A stretch of 64,000 bases of DNA from Torymus aiolomorphi. Its lineage: Eukaryota; Arthropoda; Insecta; Hymenoptera; Torymidae. Below, piece after piece: positions 11,960-25,020 of this stretch (positions are counted from its first letter, which is position 1; each line of letters begins with the position of its first letter). The notes under the pieces were generated by a model that made no database searches, was not told where the DNA came from, and saw only the letters and a program-made list of their open reading frames with translations. The stretch spans positions 63,016,475-63,080,474 of the forward strand of contig CM070877.1 of NCBI GenBank assembly GCA_036365515.1, given 5' to 3'. Both the position numbers and the translations under genes were made by a program.

Positions 11960-12770
11960 AAGTAAGTTTTTCAAAATAAGAAAAAAAAATTGTGATTTTC
12001 ATAGATCGTCTATCTAGTTGAAAATTATATTGATAATAAAAATGTTGTGATTATTAGAAAATGACATCTAATCAGTTTTTTGTGTAATAAATAAAATAAA
12101 ATACCAATATGATGTGTTGCATGAAGTGCATATATAATCAAATTTTATTGATAACAAATAACATAGTGATTAAAAAATGGCATGTAATCAGTGTTTTGTG
12201 TTAAATAAAATAAAATACCGGTATGATGTGTTGCATGAAGTGCACATATAATCAAATGTTATAGATAACAAATAACATAGTGATTAAAAAATGGCATCTA
12301 ATCAGTGTTTTGCGTAATATAAAAAAATAAAATACCGGTAAAATGTGTTGCATGAAGTGTTATATCAAATTTGAAAACTTCTATTTAAAATCAGTTTGAT
12401 ATGTTTTGAAAATAGCTCAAGTATGTATTAATAAGTAATTACGTGTTATGAGGTTTATAAACTTCATAATATGCTTTTGCATAGAAGAAAATATTGCTGA
12501 GTGATACACGAGGTTATAAATATACAATATAATTTTCAGTGTTTTGTGTAATAATAAATAAAATATAGTATGACGTGTTACATGAAGTGTTTATAATCAA
12601 ATTTTAAAACTTCTATTAAAAATCAGTTTCAAATGTTTTGAGAATAGAACAAGTGTTTATTGAATAATTATGTGTTATGAGGCTCATAATTTTCATAATA
12701 AGTTTTTGCATAGAAGAAAATAATGCTGAGTGACATGTGAGGTTATAAATATACAATATAATTTATGATG
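11960..12770 (+). repeat. Internal tandem repeats of the Helitron-like element
   Basis: Three units of about 115-120 bp containing GATGTGTTGCATGAAGTGC and AACATAGTGATTAAAAAATG at 11990-12350, then two longer units around 12370-12770 with TGCTGAGTGACA and GAGGTTATAAATATACAATA. Copy 2 has the same architecture at 25310-25930. Confidence 0.75.
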
Positions 12771-12958
12771 CCGATTTGAAATATTGGTCTGAGCCTTGGT
12801 TTAAAAAGCATCTGTCATCTTCAAAAAACCTAGTCGATATCAGTGATGTGCTGTTGTACATATTTATTCAAGTGCCAATAAAAAGATTATACCTAATGAA
12901 CATGGGAATACTGAAAAAAGTAAAAATGATATGTTATTGTGAAAATTTCAACGAATAA
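12760..12958 (+). other. Conserved open segment in both Helitron-like copies
   Basis: An open frame of about 65 residues beginning DADLKYWSEPWFKKHL recurs, with a stop, at about 29990-30250 in copy 2. I do not recognise it. Being shared by two diverged copies, it is part of the element and perhaps another captured fragment. Confidence 0.35.
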
Positions 12959-13165
12959 AAGTGCTCAGTTAATCTAATATATGATTTCTCACCATGGGAG
13001 ACGTCAAAATATTTCAGAGTTCTTAGTAAATATTTTTCTAGACAAGATTCAGATAATAATTTCAAAAAGTTTTATCTATACAAGAATGTCAAGAAAGCTT
13101 TTATTCTCAGTGATTCTTAGTTCATAAACTGGTTGCATTTTTAATTTTACAAGATTATGTGTGGC

Positions 13166-13880
13166 AATGATGGGTTAAGTAGTTAAGTAGTTTCAATAAT
13201 AATTTCAAGAACTTATATCTCTACTATAAAAGAATATCGAGAAAGCTTTTTTTCTCACATTTTACAAGTGCTGTAGCAATGATGGGTTATTAATACAAGT
13301 GGTCTAATCATATCTACTGAAATTTGTGTAAATCCACCCGGATCCAGCTGGATTTCCCATGTGACATAGATCCAACTGGGTTTCGTAGCTGGATATTTTT
13401 GACCGGGTTCTAGTGATAATTTCAACAAATCCAAGTGTTGAGAATAATATAATTAATTATTTGCTCATGGTGCCAATAATTAATTGCGAAGCTACAAAAA
13501 TAATTAATGATATTATGATATAGCAGTCTTATAGTAGAACTAATTTAAGGCTTTAATAATCAATTTCTAGTACCAAAAAATGAAAATACTTATAATATAA
13601 TCTGAAAAAAAATTATAAAAATATGAACTAAAAGCTTCGTTTTAAGATATAATTTGTTCAAAAAAATATCGATCCCTTTAGTATTTATGTAATTTGTCTT
13701 CTTAATAATAATCTTTGAAAGTATAAAATAAGGTATGTATATAATTTTTTCCTGCAAACTGAAAACATAAAAAGAATGATATTTTCATATGACTTTACAA
13801 TAATTAATAGTATTGTTAAATTATCATCATACCTAAGAATATATACGCGTTTGATTATATTATTTCAAAAATTTTTACTA
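13166..13880. other. AT-rich sequence, no gene seen
   Basis: This contains a GC-richer stretch at 13336-13415 with the inverted words TCCAGCTGG and AGCTGGA, and otherwise AT-rich DNA. It may include the true 3' end of the Helitron-like copy 1, which I could not fix. Confidence 0.4.
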
Positions 13881-13882
13881 AT

Positions 13883-14345
<463 letters not shown>

Positions 14346-14510
14346 GTTTTTTTTAAAAAAGCTATTTTTTAAGTACGTTAAATTCTAACAACACAATTTG
14401 TCTAGTCCTTTTACTTCTTTTAGTCTCATCTATTCAATAAGGACTCTCTACAAATGGTAATAATTTGTTTCATGACTATAAACTCTCTCCCTCCTTCTCT
14501 TACCCACCCC

Positions 14511-17400
14511 ACTCTCTCTCCCTCCCTCCCCCCCTCTCTCAACATCCGTCAACATGAGTACCAAAAACTTTAATGAGAGATTAAATATTTTTTTTTAAAA
14601 CAATCAACACGTTTTTTAAAAGCTAATTTTTTACGTACATTCTATAACAACATCATCTATCTGTCTAGTCCTTTTAATTCTTCTACTCTCTTCTATTCAA
14701 TAAGCACTCTTTACAAATAGTAATAAGTTTTTTCATGACTGTACAAATAATAATATTGCTAATATAAAACTTTCTACGAAAGTATAAAATAAGGCAAGTA
14801 TAGACGTTTTTTCTGGATAATCTATAAAAAAAAAAACACAATTTGTCTAGTCCTTTTATTTCTTCCAATCTCATGTATTCAATAAGCACTCTCTACAAAT
14901 GATAATAATTTTTTTCATGACTGTACAAATAATCTATAAAATAATAATATTTATGATTTTGTAAAAGAAATCAAATAAATACGAATGAAAAAGTCTTTTA
15001 ATTCTTTGAGTCATTGTATGCTGAACAAATTATATGTAAGTAAGTACATTCAAATTGTTCACTGCAAATCAAACAAACGAAAGTTGTGAAATCAATTATC
15101 GATAGTCAAGTAATGCAAACAACTCTCGGAAACTACTGTATGACTGTTCTCAGAAATATATTCAAATTTGTTCATCTTTCTGAGCTATACAAATTAAACA
15201 CAAGCACTGAAATCAATTTATTGTAGTCATGTACCGGCCATAAGTTAACTTACTGACATAATAGAACTTTTCGTATGTAGCGTGTAAAATTACATTTTAC
15301 GCCCACGTTGTAACTTCAAAATTATTCAGCCAGCAGTCATAAAATACTACTTAGCGCCCAAGAGGCCCAATAGCTCACATACTCTTACAAAACTTTATAG
15401 AACCTAAGCACTTTACTCCCGTGTGGGAGAAAATAATTTTAATTATATTACTATAATGCCTTCTCTTTATTTCTAAAATTCATAAGAATTTTTTTAGATA
15501 TTTACGAAAAGTCAAAGCCTATATAAAAAAATTACATAGTTACCAACACATCACTATTTTTCATGATTATTTCTCAATTTTGAACTTTCTATAATATTAC
15601 GCACCTTGGGAGGAAAAGAGAAGTCTGGAGCTGCTCTAGCAGGGGTGGTCTCCGATCTCCCATACATACTTGGCGGGCCCGACGATTTGCAGTTTACCGG
15701 TGGGCTACTTAAATATAGAATACAAAATTTTTGCATAAATTCATTAACAATATTTATACCTATAATTGGTACCGTTAAGTACAACATCCCTATATGTGCA
15801 GAATCATGATTTACTTTTATTACCCACAATATTTTTCTTTGTGTCTGTCCTTTTTAAACGAGAATAAAATAAAAAATTCATATAAATTTATAGTCTATTT
15901 CTAAAGTGCTTTACATTTTTCTAACCGTTTTATAAGCAACTTATTGTGTATCCTTTTCCCGCGTGTAAATATCATAAAAATCTCATATGAGAAGTTCAGG
16001 TAGCGCATATCTCGTATCAGATCTCGATATGCGATGTCATCTGCAATTTTATATATTATGGGATTACATATGAGATCTCATATGATACTTTCAGACGGGT
16101 TTGCACTTTCTATTTAAAAACAGAGTGATAGATTCACGGATCAGTAGTTAATATGTAGAAGCAACCCATTTATACATTTTATCTGATCTTTAAACATATG
16201 AATATTTATATGAAAATGGCCATGTCTTACACCTTGAACTGCAAATCGACGGGCCCGCCAAGTATGTATGGGAGATCGGAGACCACCCCTGCTAGAGCAG
16301 CTCCAGACTTCTCTTTTCCTCCCAAGGTGCGTAATATTATAGAAAGTTCAAAATTGAGAAATAATCATGAAAAATAGTGATGTGTTGGTAACTATGTAAT
16401 TTTTTTATATAGGCTTTGACTTTTCGTAAATATCTAAAAAAATTCTTATGAATTTTAGAAATAAAGAGAAGGCATTATAGTAATATAATTAAAATTATTT
16501 TCTCCCACACGGGAGTAAAGTGCTTAGGTTCTATAAAGTTTTGTAAGAGTATGTGAGCTATTGGGCTTCTTGGGCGCTAAGTAGTATTTTATGACTGCTG
16601 GCTGAATAATTTTGAAGTTACAACGTGGGCGTAAAATGTAATTTTACACGCTACATACGAAAAGTTCTATTATGTCAGTAAGTTAACTTATGGCCGGTAC
16701 ATGACTACAATAAATTGATTTCAGTGCTTGTGTTTAATTTGTATAGCTCAGAAAGATGAACAAATTTGAATATATTTCTGAGAACAGTCATACAGTAGTT
16801 TCCGAGAGTTGTTTGCATTACTTGACTATCGATAATTGATTTCACAACTTTCGTTTGTTTGATTTGCAGTGAACAATTTGAATGTACTTACTTACATATA
16901 ATTTGTTCAGCATACAATGACTCAAAGAATTAAAAGACTTTTTCATTCGTATTTATTTGATTTCTTTTACAAAATCATAAATATTATTATTTTATAGATT
17001 ATTTGTACAGTCATGAAAAAAATTATTACCATTTGTAGAGAGTGCTTATTGAATACATGAAATTGGAAGAAATAAAAGGACTAGACAAATTGTGTTTTTT
17101 TTATAGATTATCCAGAAAAAACGTCTATACTTGCCTTATTTTATACTTTCGTAGAAAGTTTTATATTAGCAATATTATTATTTGTACAGTTATGAAAAAA
17201 CTTATTACCATTTGTAAAGAGTGCTTATTGAATAGAAGAGAGTAGAAGAATTAAAAGGAATAGACAGATTATGTTGTTATAGAATGTACTTAAAAAATTA
17301 GCTTTTAAAAAACGTGTTGATTGTTTTAAAAAAAATATTTAAGCTCTCATTAAAGTTTTTGGTACTCAGGTTGACGGATGTTGAGAGAGAGGGAGGGAGG
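14511..17400. repeat. Giant palindrome, arms about 1.17 kb
   Basis: The left arm (about 14511-15697) and right arm (about 16237-17400) are inverted repeats with only scattered differences, separated by about 540 bp. The arms contain direct sub-repeats: the block CTATTCAATAAGCACTCT followed by a TTTTTTCATGACTGTAC-like stretch occurs twice per arm. The inner ends carry ACTTGGCGGGCCCG and a CACCTTGGGAGGAAAAG word. Matching short ORFs at 15554-15829/15606-15809 and 17042-17245/14683-14889 are mirror images, not genes. It belongs to the same family as 38695-40483. The transposon class is unknown. Confidence 0.8.
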
Positions 17401-17741
17401 GAGAGAGATTAATTTTACATAGTAGCTATTTTTCACTGTTGTTTTCTGTTCTTTTGATAATCGTAATCTTATATGAAATATATACTTGGTACTCAAATTG
17501 TAGCCATGAAGAGGAGAGTAAGATAACTCTGGAAACGTTGGCAATAAACTAATTTTTGACCATTTTTCATCTGTTGAAGCCCACAAAAACATTCTACAAA
17601 TAATAAATAAATTTTTTTTTTCCAAAAAAGTTTCTGGAAGTATTGAAAGTAGATAAAATGAGGATGCCCGTATACCAGCGATCGACACCATTATTTCACA
17701 TTTCCTAGACATGGACGATATAAAATTATGTTTTGATTTAC

Positions 17742-17915
17742 TTGGATGTGACGTTGCATTGCTTTGACTTGGAGGCCTAGGTGGCGACGGATTATATTCT
17801 GCAGCAGGCCCACTATTTGCACTTCCAGAATACGTGCTTTGGTAAGTTCCATAATTGTCTATTGATGAATTGTTAGATCCGCCAGGTGGAAATGAATCTT
17901 GAGAATTAGATGACC
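17742..17915 (-). pseudogene. Exon-like segment, Pro/Ser/Gly/Asn-rich (ARID1/osa-like composition)
   Basis: On the minus strand TTTCACATTTTAG precedes an open segment reading SSNSQDSFPPGGSNN, then DNYGTYQSTYSGSANSGP and EYNPSPPRPPSQSNATSHP, then a CCAA/GTAAAT donor. The exon would be 174 bp and symmetric (phase 1 at both ends). Codon use and composition differ sharply from the surrounding AT-rich repeats. The low-complexity, Pro-Pro-Arg-Pro-Pro-containing peptide is reminiscent of the N-terminal regions of ARID1/Osa chromatin remodelling subunits, but that is an impression, not an alignment. The frame stays open past the donor to 17350. It could be a true exon of a host gene with huge introns or another captured exon. 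Confidence 0.45.
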
Positions 17916-18264
17916 CTAAAATGTGAAATAAAAGTAAATATTATTTAATGCAATTGTAAATTTCAAATAATACAAGATGAGGTTTGTACGGAGGAGAAAT
18001 TTAACGAAATAATGAGAAATTAAATCAAATTCTATTAAATTTATAACAATTAAACATACATATTGAGTAAATCTATGTGCGTCAACATAAGCTTCTGCAC
18101 ACATTCATCCTCTACTATATTAGAGTATTGTGTCCAGCCTTTATTCAAGACCATCAGATTTTTCAATTTCGGGACATTTTTGGGTAAATTTCCGGACAAT
18201 TTTAGTACTACTTTTATTACGTTTGTATTTTTAAGACATTGATATGTGCGTATGCGCTCGATCG

Positions 18265-18420
18265 TTATTATATATATCTTCCTATATGATATAGTTGTAA
18301 GAGGCTCCTGAAAATAAGGTTAAAATATAATTAGAAATAGGTGTTTTTTGTATTACATTTCCTCCTGAAAACCCCTCCTTCCCCCCACCGCACCTTTTCG
18401 GAGCCCATCCTCATAATATC
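18265..18420 (+). repeat. C-rich dispersed repeat, fragment 1
   Basis: Contains ATATCTTCCTATATGATATA, GTTGTAAGAGGC, AAAATAAGGTTAAAATATAA and a C-rich tail. It is shared with 19740-20060, 41990-42260 (inverted) and 58470-58740. Confidence 0.6.
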
Positions 18421-18689
18421 ATTCATATTGTATATCTAATTAAAGATAAAATGTACAAATTTCATTATGTAATTTAGATACCGATGATTTCCAATGTATC
18501 TTATAAGTTAATAAAAATTGTAATATTTTTTTAGGAATTTCAGAATTTTTTTTTAACTTTTAAAAAATATCTTCTAAAATTCATTGAGGGTTCGAAGAAA
18601 CTTATGTATTCTCTGCTCGAAACTGTGAACGAAGAGAACAATTATAGCGATCTAACAAATAAAGAACAGACCAGTTTTATATTTTTATA

Positions 18690-19660
18690 GAATACAGAGA
18701 TAGAGACAGAGATAGTGGCAAAGGCTTGGCAAGATTCGCACAATAGTGCTTTCCTATCCTCTGAACTTGACACAATGCAAAAGAGATTCATATTTATTGA
18801 GAAAAGACCACGAGTTGAGAACCGGAGAGACAGCAACAGGAAGATCAAGACAAAGAGACATAAACGAACAGACAGAAAAAGGCACGAGGGGAAAGACACA
18901 GATGGAGAGACAGTGACAGACGGAGAGCCAGAGGCAGAGAGATAGAGCCAGAGACAGAGACAGACACAGAGAGGAAGGCGTAAGGAGTCAGAGGCAATGA
19001 CTTTAAGACAAAGTCAGAGATCCAGAAACAAACGAAAAAGTAGACGCTGCGAGCAGATTCAGAGAGAAATAGAGTGATGTAGTCATTGGCATAGAGATAG
19101 GGAAAGAGACAGTGAGACAGTGGCAAAGAATAAGGGACAGAAAGACAGAGCGATAGAGACATGCAGAGAGATAAGAACAGAGACAAAGAGATTAGAGTAT
19201 AAACAGAGTGATAGTGACAGGACAGGAACGAATAAATATAGAAACAGAGAGCTAGGGGCAGAACCAGAGAAACACATCTAGAGCAACAGAGACTGAAGAC
19301 AGAGAAAGCTAGAAAGAGAAGCAGATAAAAAGAAAGATACAAGCTATCAGAGGCATAGAAACAGAGACGATAAAAGAAGGCGACATAAACGAAGAAATCG
19401 AAGCCGAGAGCAAGTACAAAGAGACAGAGACAGAAAGGCAGATATAAAGAGGTATAGACGGAGAATACAAAAATATAAAAACAGACACAGTAATATAATC
19501 ATCGATGAAGAGATGAAGGAAGAAACATTCATATATTGGCAGAGAGATAAAGGCAGAGATAGAGAGAGCGAGTCAGAAATATAGAGGGGTGGAGACAGAC
19601 AGAGCCAGTGAGGCAGAGATAGAGAGAAAATAGAAGACATTCAGAGAGATAGCTTCTAAA
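18690..19660 (+). repeat. Purine-rich degenerate (GAGACA)n tract
   Basis: About 1 kb of irregular GAGACAGA-type sequence. The Ser/Leu-rich open frames on the minus strand (up to 165 residues at 18845-19342) are a by-product of the composition. Confidence 0.9.
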
Positions 19661-19739
19661 TCTAAAATCTGAAGAAAATAAGAATAAAAAGTAAAGGTAC
19701 CTGTAACAGTACCTCAATGGTGGTGTGGAAGACTGCTAT

Positions 19740-20060
19740 TTAAACTGTATGTTACTTAAAATGGGGGTTGACGAGCGGAGCAAGTAGAGGGGGTAAAGTA
19801 TATCCCTATATTATATACATGTTTCAAAATTCTTACCACCCACTCCATCTTCGCACCCCCTCACCCACTTCTCGCGCCTCTCGCCTCCTTCTCAGCCCCC
19901 CCCTCATCAAAATAACGGAAAAATGTGATTATTTATACGTATTTTGAGAAGACCCACCCCCCTCAGCACCCTATCGACCCCCTTGTCACCTCCCCGATCC
20001 CCCCGCCCCCTCTCAGTGCCTCCCCTGAGCCCCCCTCAAAATAATGTCATTATTTAAATA
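19740..20060 (+). repeat. C-rich dispersed repeat, fragment 2
   Basis: Starts ATGGGGGTTGACGAGCGGAG followed by AGTAGAGGGGG, then C-rich sequence with CCCCCTC runs. It is the same family as at 58470, where the word GGGGGTACCCCCTAGTA follows. Confidence 0.6.
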
Positions 20061-20274
20061 GTTTTCGACGCCACCCTAGAGGTACTGCTAATAGGCGCGT
20101 GAGATTTATATTTCAAGTGGTATCCTTCGCCAGTAGCCCTACAACCACTTTCTAAAAACTTTGGAAAAACTTTTAGAAGTATATAAATAGGAAAAAATTG
20201 TTGTTTTGGTCAATTCTGACCAGATCCGTTGGGAGCAGGAAAGAAAATAGACTACGATGATAAGTAGTTGCAAC

Positions 20275-20305
20275 GTTTCGTCGACGGGTTTGTCGACCTC
20301 TTCAG
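20275..20305 (-). ncRNA. Hammerhead-like core of PLE copy 1
   Basis: On the minus strand CTGAAGAG is followed by a perfect 6-bp stem GTCGAC/GTCGAC with an AAACCC loop and then GAAAC. The CUGANGA...GAAAC arrangement is the conserved hammerhead core, and hammerhead motifs are established components of PLE pseudo-LTRs. One extra G sits between the core and stem II. Stems I and III were not convincingly resolved, so activity is unproven. Confidence 0.5.
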
Positions 20306-20462
20306 GCTTTATTAAAAAAAATATATAATAATATAATTAACAGAACGAGCTCACGCTAGTCTTAACTTACGATGGTTGAAAAAATTTTAAAAAAATGCGA
20401 AACGAATTACCTAAGTTATCGCACAGCGATCCGTCGAGTAATGTGAAAGTACATAGCAACAT

Positions 20463-20500
<38 letters not shown>

Positions 20501-20554
20501 CTTCCTACCAAAACGTAAACAATAACAAATTTTGAATTAGATCGAGAATATACT

Positions 20555-21475
20555 TTACTTTTTATGTAACAGCTTAAAGATAGATTTGTATTCTCTACTG
20601 AGATTCTGTGTATCTTCTTTTTTGTTTATTGTATTTGGTGTACTGTTAATAAATAACATTTCAGAAATAAGTCCTTTATTATAGTTATTTTCAATATCTC
20701 TAATTGTTACTGCTTCAAAATCAAATTCATGATTATATTCATTTTTATGTATATTGACAACCAACTCATCATTATTATTCTTGCGATGTTCGGCAATTCG
20801 TTTATTTAGGGCACGTTTTGTCTCGCCTATGTACCGTGCATTGCAATCTTTACATGGGAACTCATAAACCACATTCGTTTGCTCGAGTTTGTTGGTTTTA
20901 TCTTTGCCAAGAACAACTAGTTTTGAGAATTTATTAACTATATTTGGGATCGTTACAATATTGTGTTTCCGTAAAAATTTTGAACAATTGTTGTAAAATT
21001 TTGAATAAAATGGAAGTGATACTTTAATGTTGTGTCGGTTAGTATTTACAGGACTGTTTCTTTTATTTTGAAAACGAATTTTAAATAGTCTAGATCTTAT
21101 ATGTTTGTCAATAAACTCTGGTGGATATGAGTTCTCTTTAAGTATATTTTTAACCCGCAATATATTTCTATTATGAAAACGTTTATCTGATAAAAGGATA
21201 GCTCTATCAATCAAGTTAAAAATTATATTCTTTTTTAATGATATCGGGTGGTTGCTGTAGTAGTTTAAAGTTCTATTAGATGACATCGATTTTGAATACC
21301 AGTCAGTGATAATATTACCATCCTGTTTAATGAGAGACACGTCCAAAAAGTTAATATTGTTATTAATTTCAATTTCATAAGTAAACTTAAGGTTGGGATC
21401 AAAATTGTTAAAACATTGATTCAATACATGAATATCGTCTTTTTGATACAACAAATCGAATCATCAACATATCGA
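20555..21475 (-). pseudogene. PLE RT C-terminus and GIY-YIG endonuclease
   Basis: An open frame of 299 residues (21454-20555) covers the end of the RT, the linker and the GIY-YIG nuclease domain: CKDCNARYIGETKRALNKRI and AEHRK, with the two-Cys motif preceding YIG typical of PLEs. The catalytic RYVDD of the reverse transcriptase lies just upstream at about 21460-21475, but in a different frame, so a frameshift separates it from this ORF. Confidence 0.85.
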
Positions 21476-21548
21476 AAATAGAACATAGGTATTATGTTGA
21501 ATTCTGTTTTTAGTTTCTTCCAACAAGCAATTTCTAAATCTTCCATGA

Positions 21549-21926
21549 CTAGATCAGCAAAAAACGGAGAGATTGGAGAACCCATAGGTGTCCCAAAAAT
21601 TTGTTGGTAATATTTGTTATTAAAAGTAAAAATACATTTTCAAATAAAAATTTGGTACAGGAAATAATATCACCGAACGGTATTTTACAATTGTTGAGAA
21701 TATACTGCGCTCGTTTTTCCAAACTCTGGATAACAAGGTCTACAGAGATATTTGTAAAAAGTGAAACCACATCTAAAGATATCAGTATGTAGTTATCTGG
21801 AATTTTTATATTCGTAATTTTATTAATTAGATCAAAACTGTTATCTATGTGTGATTTAGGAAGAGGGAAACATGTTTTGAGGTTTTCATAAATTATTTTT
21901 GCTAAGAAATGTGTAGGGCTGTTCAC
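21549..21926 (-). pseudogene. PLE reverse transcriptase, fingers/palm segment
   Basis: Contains NSPTHFLAKIIYENL and ILISLDVVSLFTNISVDLV, the PLE RT motif with the first catalytic Asp (SLDVVSLFTNI). The frame ends in a shifted stretch near MG-P-SP (GHLWVLQSLRFLL) where the palm motif is garbled. Confidence 0.8.
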
Positions 21927-22034
21927 AGTTGAAATTATCGGTCTAAAGGATAGTTTTGGTTTATGGATTTTTGGTAATCCATAACATTTAGCAAGAGATG
22001 TGTTTGTCTGCGTAAGTTGTATATTATGATATTT

Positions 22035-23098
22035 TTATTTTAGAAAGTTGTTATCATTCAGATTTTTCAGAATCCTATAGACATTATTTTGTAATGTATT
22101 TAACGGTTTTCTTTTTATTTCTCTGTACACCTTATTATCATTCAATAAACTATTCATTTTTTCCATATAGTCAGATTTCTCTAAGCACACGGTAACATTG
22201 CCTTTATCCGATTGTGTAAAGAATATATTTTTATTATCGTTAATAAATTTTTGAGCGGTTTTGATTTTCTTAAGTAAAGATAAGTCACTATTTTTCGTTG
22301 GTTGTTTACAATTATTTTGAAACTTTATAGCTTTCACTATATCTTGTCTAATTTTATTTTTGTCATCGGTATTGAGTTGTGAAGAAATAAACATTGATTC
22401 TACGTTTTTTATGGTGTTAAAAATAATCGATTTCTGCATGTTGTGTTGTGTAAATGCGAAATTGCGACCCAGAGAAACGATTTCAGCGACATCGGTCGGA
22501 ATATGTTTATTAGAAACATTTTTGAAACATTTTTCAATATTTACATGTATGCGGGAATCCTGGTAGTTACATCTCTTTTTGATCAAATTAAGTTTTATGT
22601 TGAAACGGTGTTTAAGGTTTTTATCCAAAGTTTTGATATTAATATTGCTTAAATTAAAAAAATTTTTAAAATGTGAAAATCAATGTTTAAATTTTTAATC
22701 TCAATAAATACACGATGAGTAGCGAGTTCTAATGCATTTTTTTGAAAACTACTATCCCTAATTTCTAGTTTAAGCAATTTTTTGGCAATCTTTTCAGCGT
22801 CAATTGATAATTTGGTTCTACAAGACTTACTTCGGAATGTAAAGTTTTTTAATTTCTGTATTCTGTTGTGTATGTGGCTAGGTGTTAAGTTGAATCCTTT
22901 GCAGCTTTTGAGGAAATTCAGTTGATGAGTAACTACTCTCTGCTTGCGACGTAAGATGAGCCATTCCTTTAATTTACTAGTTGCGCTCGATCCATAGGTA
23001 GTTGTGAGAAATTTAAAAAATGATGATTGGCCTGTCTCTGATCCTAGGCCGTAGTCGTAACTTGAGTTTGTAATTGTATTCACAATTTTACTCCCCAT
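22035..23098 (-). pseudogene. PLE N-terminal region
   Basis: Two open pieces, 23098-22649 (probable start MGSKIVNTIT; an upstream Met at 23155 lies in the inverted end repeat) and 22628-22035. The second contains FFTQSDKGNVTVCLEKSDYM, the characteristic pre-RT block of PLEs (DKGNVTV), also found in copy 2 as ADNGNVTVVLNKTEF. One break near 22640 joins the two pieces. Confidence 0.8.
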
Positions 23099-23284
23099 TG
23101 TCAAATGTAAAAATTGTTGTTTTCCGGATCTGGTCAGAATTGACCAAAACAACAATTTTTACATTTGACAATGGGGAGTAAAATTGTGAATACAATTACA
23201 AACTCAAGTTATATAAATAGGATACCGTGATCAAAAGGGTGCTTCCTCTAGGGCGGTTGTTAATAGTCAAAGAACCTTCCAACT

Positions 23285-23850
23285 TTAAAACAATATGGAT
23301 TTGAGAAAAATCTAAGCTTTTTTCGAACTATTAACCGCCATATTGGATCCGCCATTTTGAATTTCGTAAGTCTAACAGCAAAATCTTGATCAACGACCTC
23401 GAAAATTCCTGTATACCAATTTTCAACAAAATCTAAGCTTTTTTCGAACTTCTAACGGCGATATTGGATCCGCCATTTTTAATTTGAATAGTCTTATAGC
23501 AAGATTGTGATTAGCGACTTCGAAATATAAATCTTGATCAGCGAGCTCGAAAACCCCTTTATACAATTTTTAAGCAAAATCTAAGCTTCCTTCGAACTTT
23601 TAAACGTCAAATTGGATCCGCCATTTTGAATTTCGAAAATCTGATAGTAAAATTATAATCACCGACTTCGAAACCTCTGTATTCCAATTTTGAAAAAAAT
23701 CTAATCTTTCTTCAAACTTTGGCAACCCTTTGGAATTTCGGAAGTCTGTTAGCAAAATCGTGATCAGCGACTTCGAAACCTCTGTATTCCAATTTTGAGA
23801 AAAACCCAAGCTTTTGAATTTCTAATCCGCCACTTTGAATTTCTACAATT
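23285..23850 (-). repeat. Minus-oriented 123-bp satellite units
   Basis: About four to five decayed units with ATTGGATCCGCCATTTTGAA, AATCTAAGCTT and GATCAGCGAC blocks. Confidence 0.8.
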
Positions 23851-24172
23851 CATCTTTAATCAAGGAGCGCGGGAGCGCTCCGAAGGCAAGTATAGAAGAA
23901 GCCTGAAGGAGCGACACGCGCTATATATACATTGAAATGTGTGCCCAAGATTTTGAAATATCCATCGCGTTTCTAAATCGCATTTATATTAATCCAAAAT
24001 AAATAAACACGAAGTCCCTGTTCTATTACATATGTACACAAAGTTTCGTATAAAAATATGCTCTAATATGAAAGATATTAAACAGTGAAAATTTATATGT
24101 GCGATTTCCTTTTTTCTCATTTCTTCAGTCTACACAAATTCTTTCGACTTCCGACTACCGGTGTTTATATAT

Positions 24173-24355
24173 ATTCGCCTTGTTAAGACCAGCGTCAGCG
24201 TCCCTCGCGACCAAAATCCGAACTACTTATTGAAGGATAATAAACTTTTCTTCATATACCGCAGACCGCTCATGCTAATCAGCTGTGTTTATCCTTCAAT
24301 AAGCAGTTCGGATTTTGTCGTGAGGGGCGCTGACGCTGGTCTTAACAAGGCGAAT
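24173..24355. mobile_element. Palindromic MITE, 183 bp
   Basis: Arms beginning ATTCGCCTTGTTAAGACCAG and ending with the complement are inverted across about 75 bp each; the centre is near 24265. It sits at the same place in copy 2 where copy 1 carries (TA)n plus the Harbinger-like MITE. Confidence 0.8.
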
Positions 24356-24751
24356 ATTCCCGTGTCTGGGCGATGACGACCTAACCTTACACATCTTTAC
24401 ACACACAGATGTTACAAATGTTATCATATCGTCGTGAGTTAGTTTAAAATTAAAATTAGTTAATTAATATATATTCAAAGATCTCAAGTAGTCAACTGGT
24501 GATAGAAGAATTCATCTATTCATATATCAATCAACGGGGGTTTTATTAGATAAGTATTGAACAGCAAAATTTTAAATGGCTACAATCATTTTAAAAAAAA
24601 TTGATACTTTGTGTGAATTTTTTTTATATTTACAGATTATACAAGATTTGTCTACAGTCATTGAAATTCGATTTTTAATTAACTTGGATGGTTGTACAAC
24701 GTAGACAAATGCTGAAAGCCTTATTCATTCTATTTTGAAAATGTAATATAG

Positions 24752-25020
24752 CCAATAATGTTGAGGAGTTTTAATTGTGTACTGTCCGAAAAATCTAATT
24801 TTGAATTAGCAAAAATGAACGAGTGCCCTCATGACCCTGCTGGTTATCTTATTATTAATGGACAAGAAAAAGTTATTTTAATACAAGAACAGACGCTTAG
24901 GACTAGAATTATATTAAAGAAGATAGTAAGAATATAGTACTACTCAAGAAAGAAAAAGAAACCCAATATTAGCCTATGAAAGAGCAGGCAAATACTATTT
25001 ACAATACAATATTTTTCAAG
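24752..25020 (+). pseudogene. Second captured RPC2 (POLR3B) exon copy
   Basis: The same exon as 11463-11733, again bounded by AG before CCAATAATG and ending CAAG followed by GTGTAT, a plausible splice donor. It retains [20 protein letters not shown], but indels after the NRII region break the frame. The Asp-Pro pair (DP) is the family-typical residue here where copy 1 has DT, so copy 2 keeps some ancestral positions that copy 1 has lost. Confidence 0.8.

Larger units (their letters stand above)
20195..23215 (-). mobile_element. Penelope-like retroelement (PLE) copy 1, decayed
   Basis: The minus-strand order is N-terminal region, reverse transcriptase, then GIY-YIG endonuclease, the standard PLE layout. 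Both ends carry the same inverted word GGTCAATTCTGACCAGATCCG, and the 5' side has an inverted duplication of about 80 bp (23105-23215). A hammerhead-like motif lies in the 3' region. At least four frame breaks make it non-functional. A (TA)n at 20466-20499 lies inside the 3' UTR. Confidence 0.85.

Noticed and set aside
13336..13420. CTAGT preceded by GC-rich words as a Helitron 3' end
   Set aside because: Copy 2 diverges about 250 bp earlier, so the shared element ends before it or copy 2 is truncated; not decidable.
15554..15829. 91-residue ORF containing GPPSMYGRS
   Set aside because: It is part of a palindrome arm, with its mirror at about 16240-16375; no family resemblance.
18845..19717. 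Ser/Leu/Phe-rich membrane-like ORFs up to 165 residues
   Set aside because: They lie over a degenerate purine-rich tract; apparent hydrophobic segments reflect composition.
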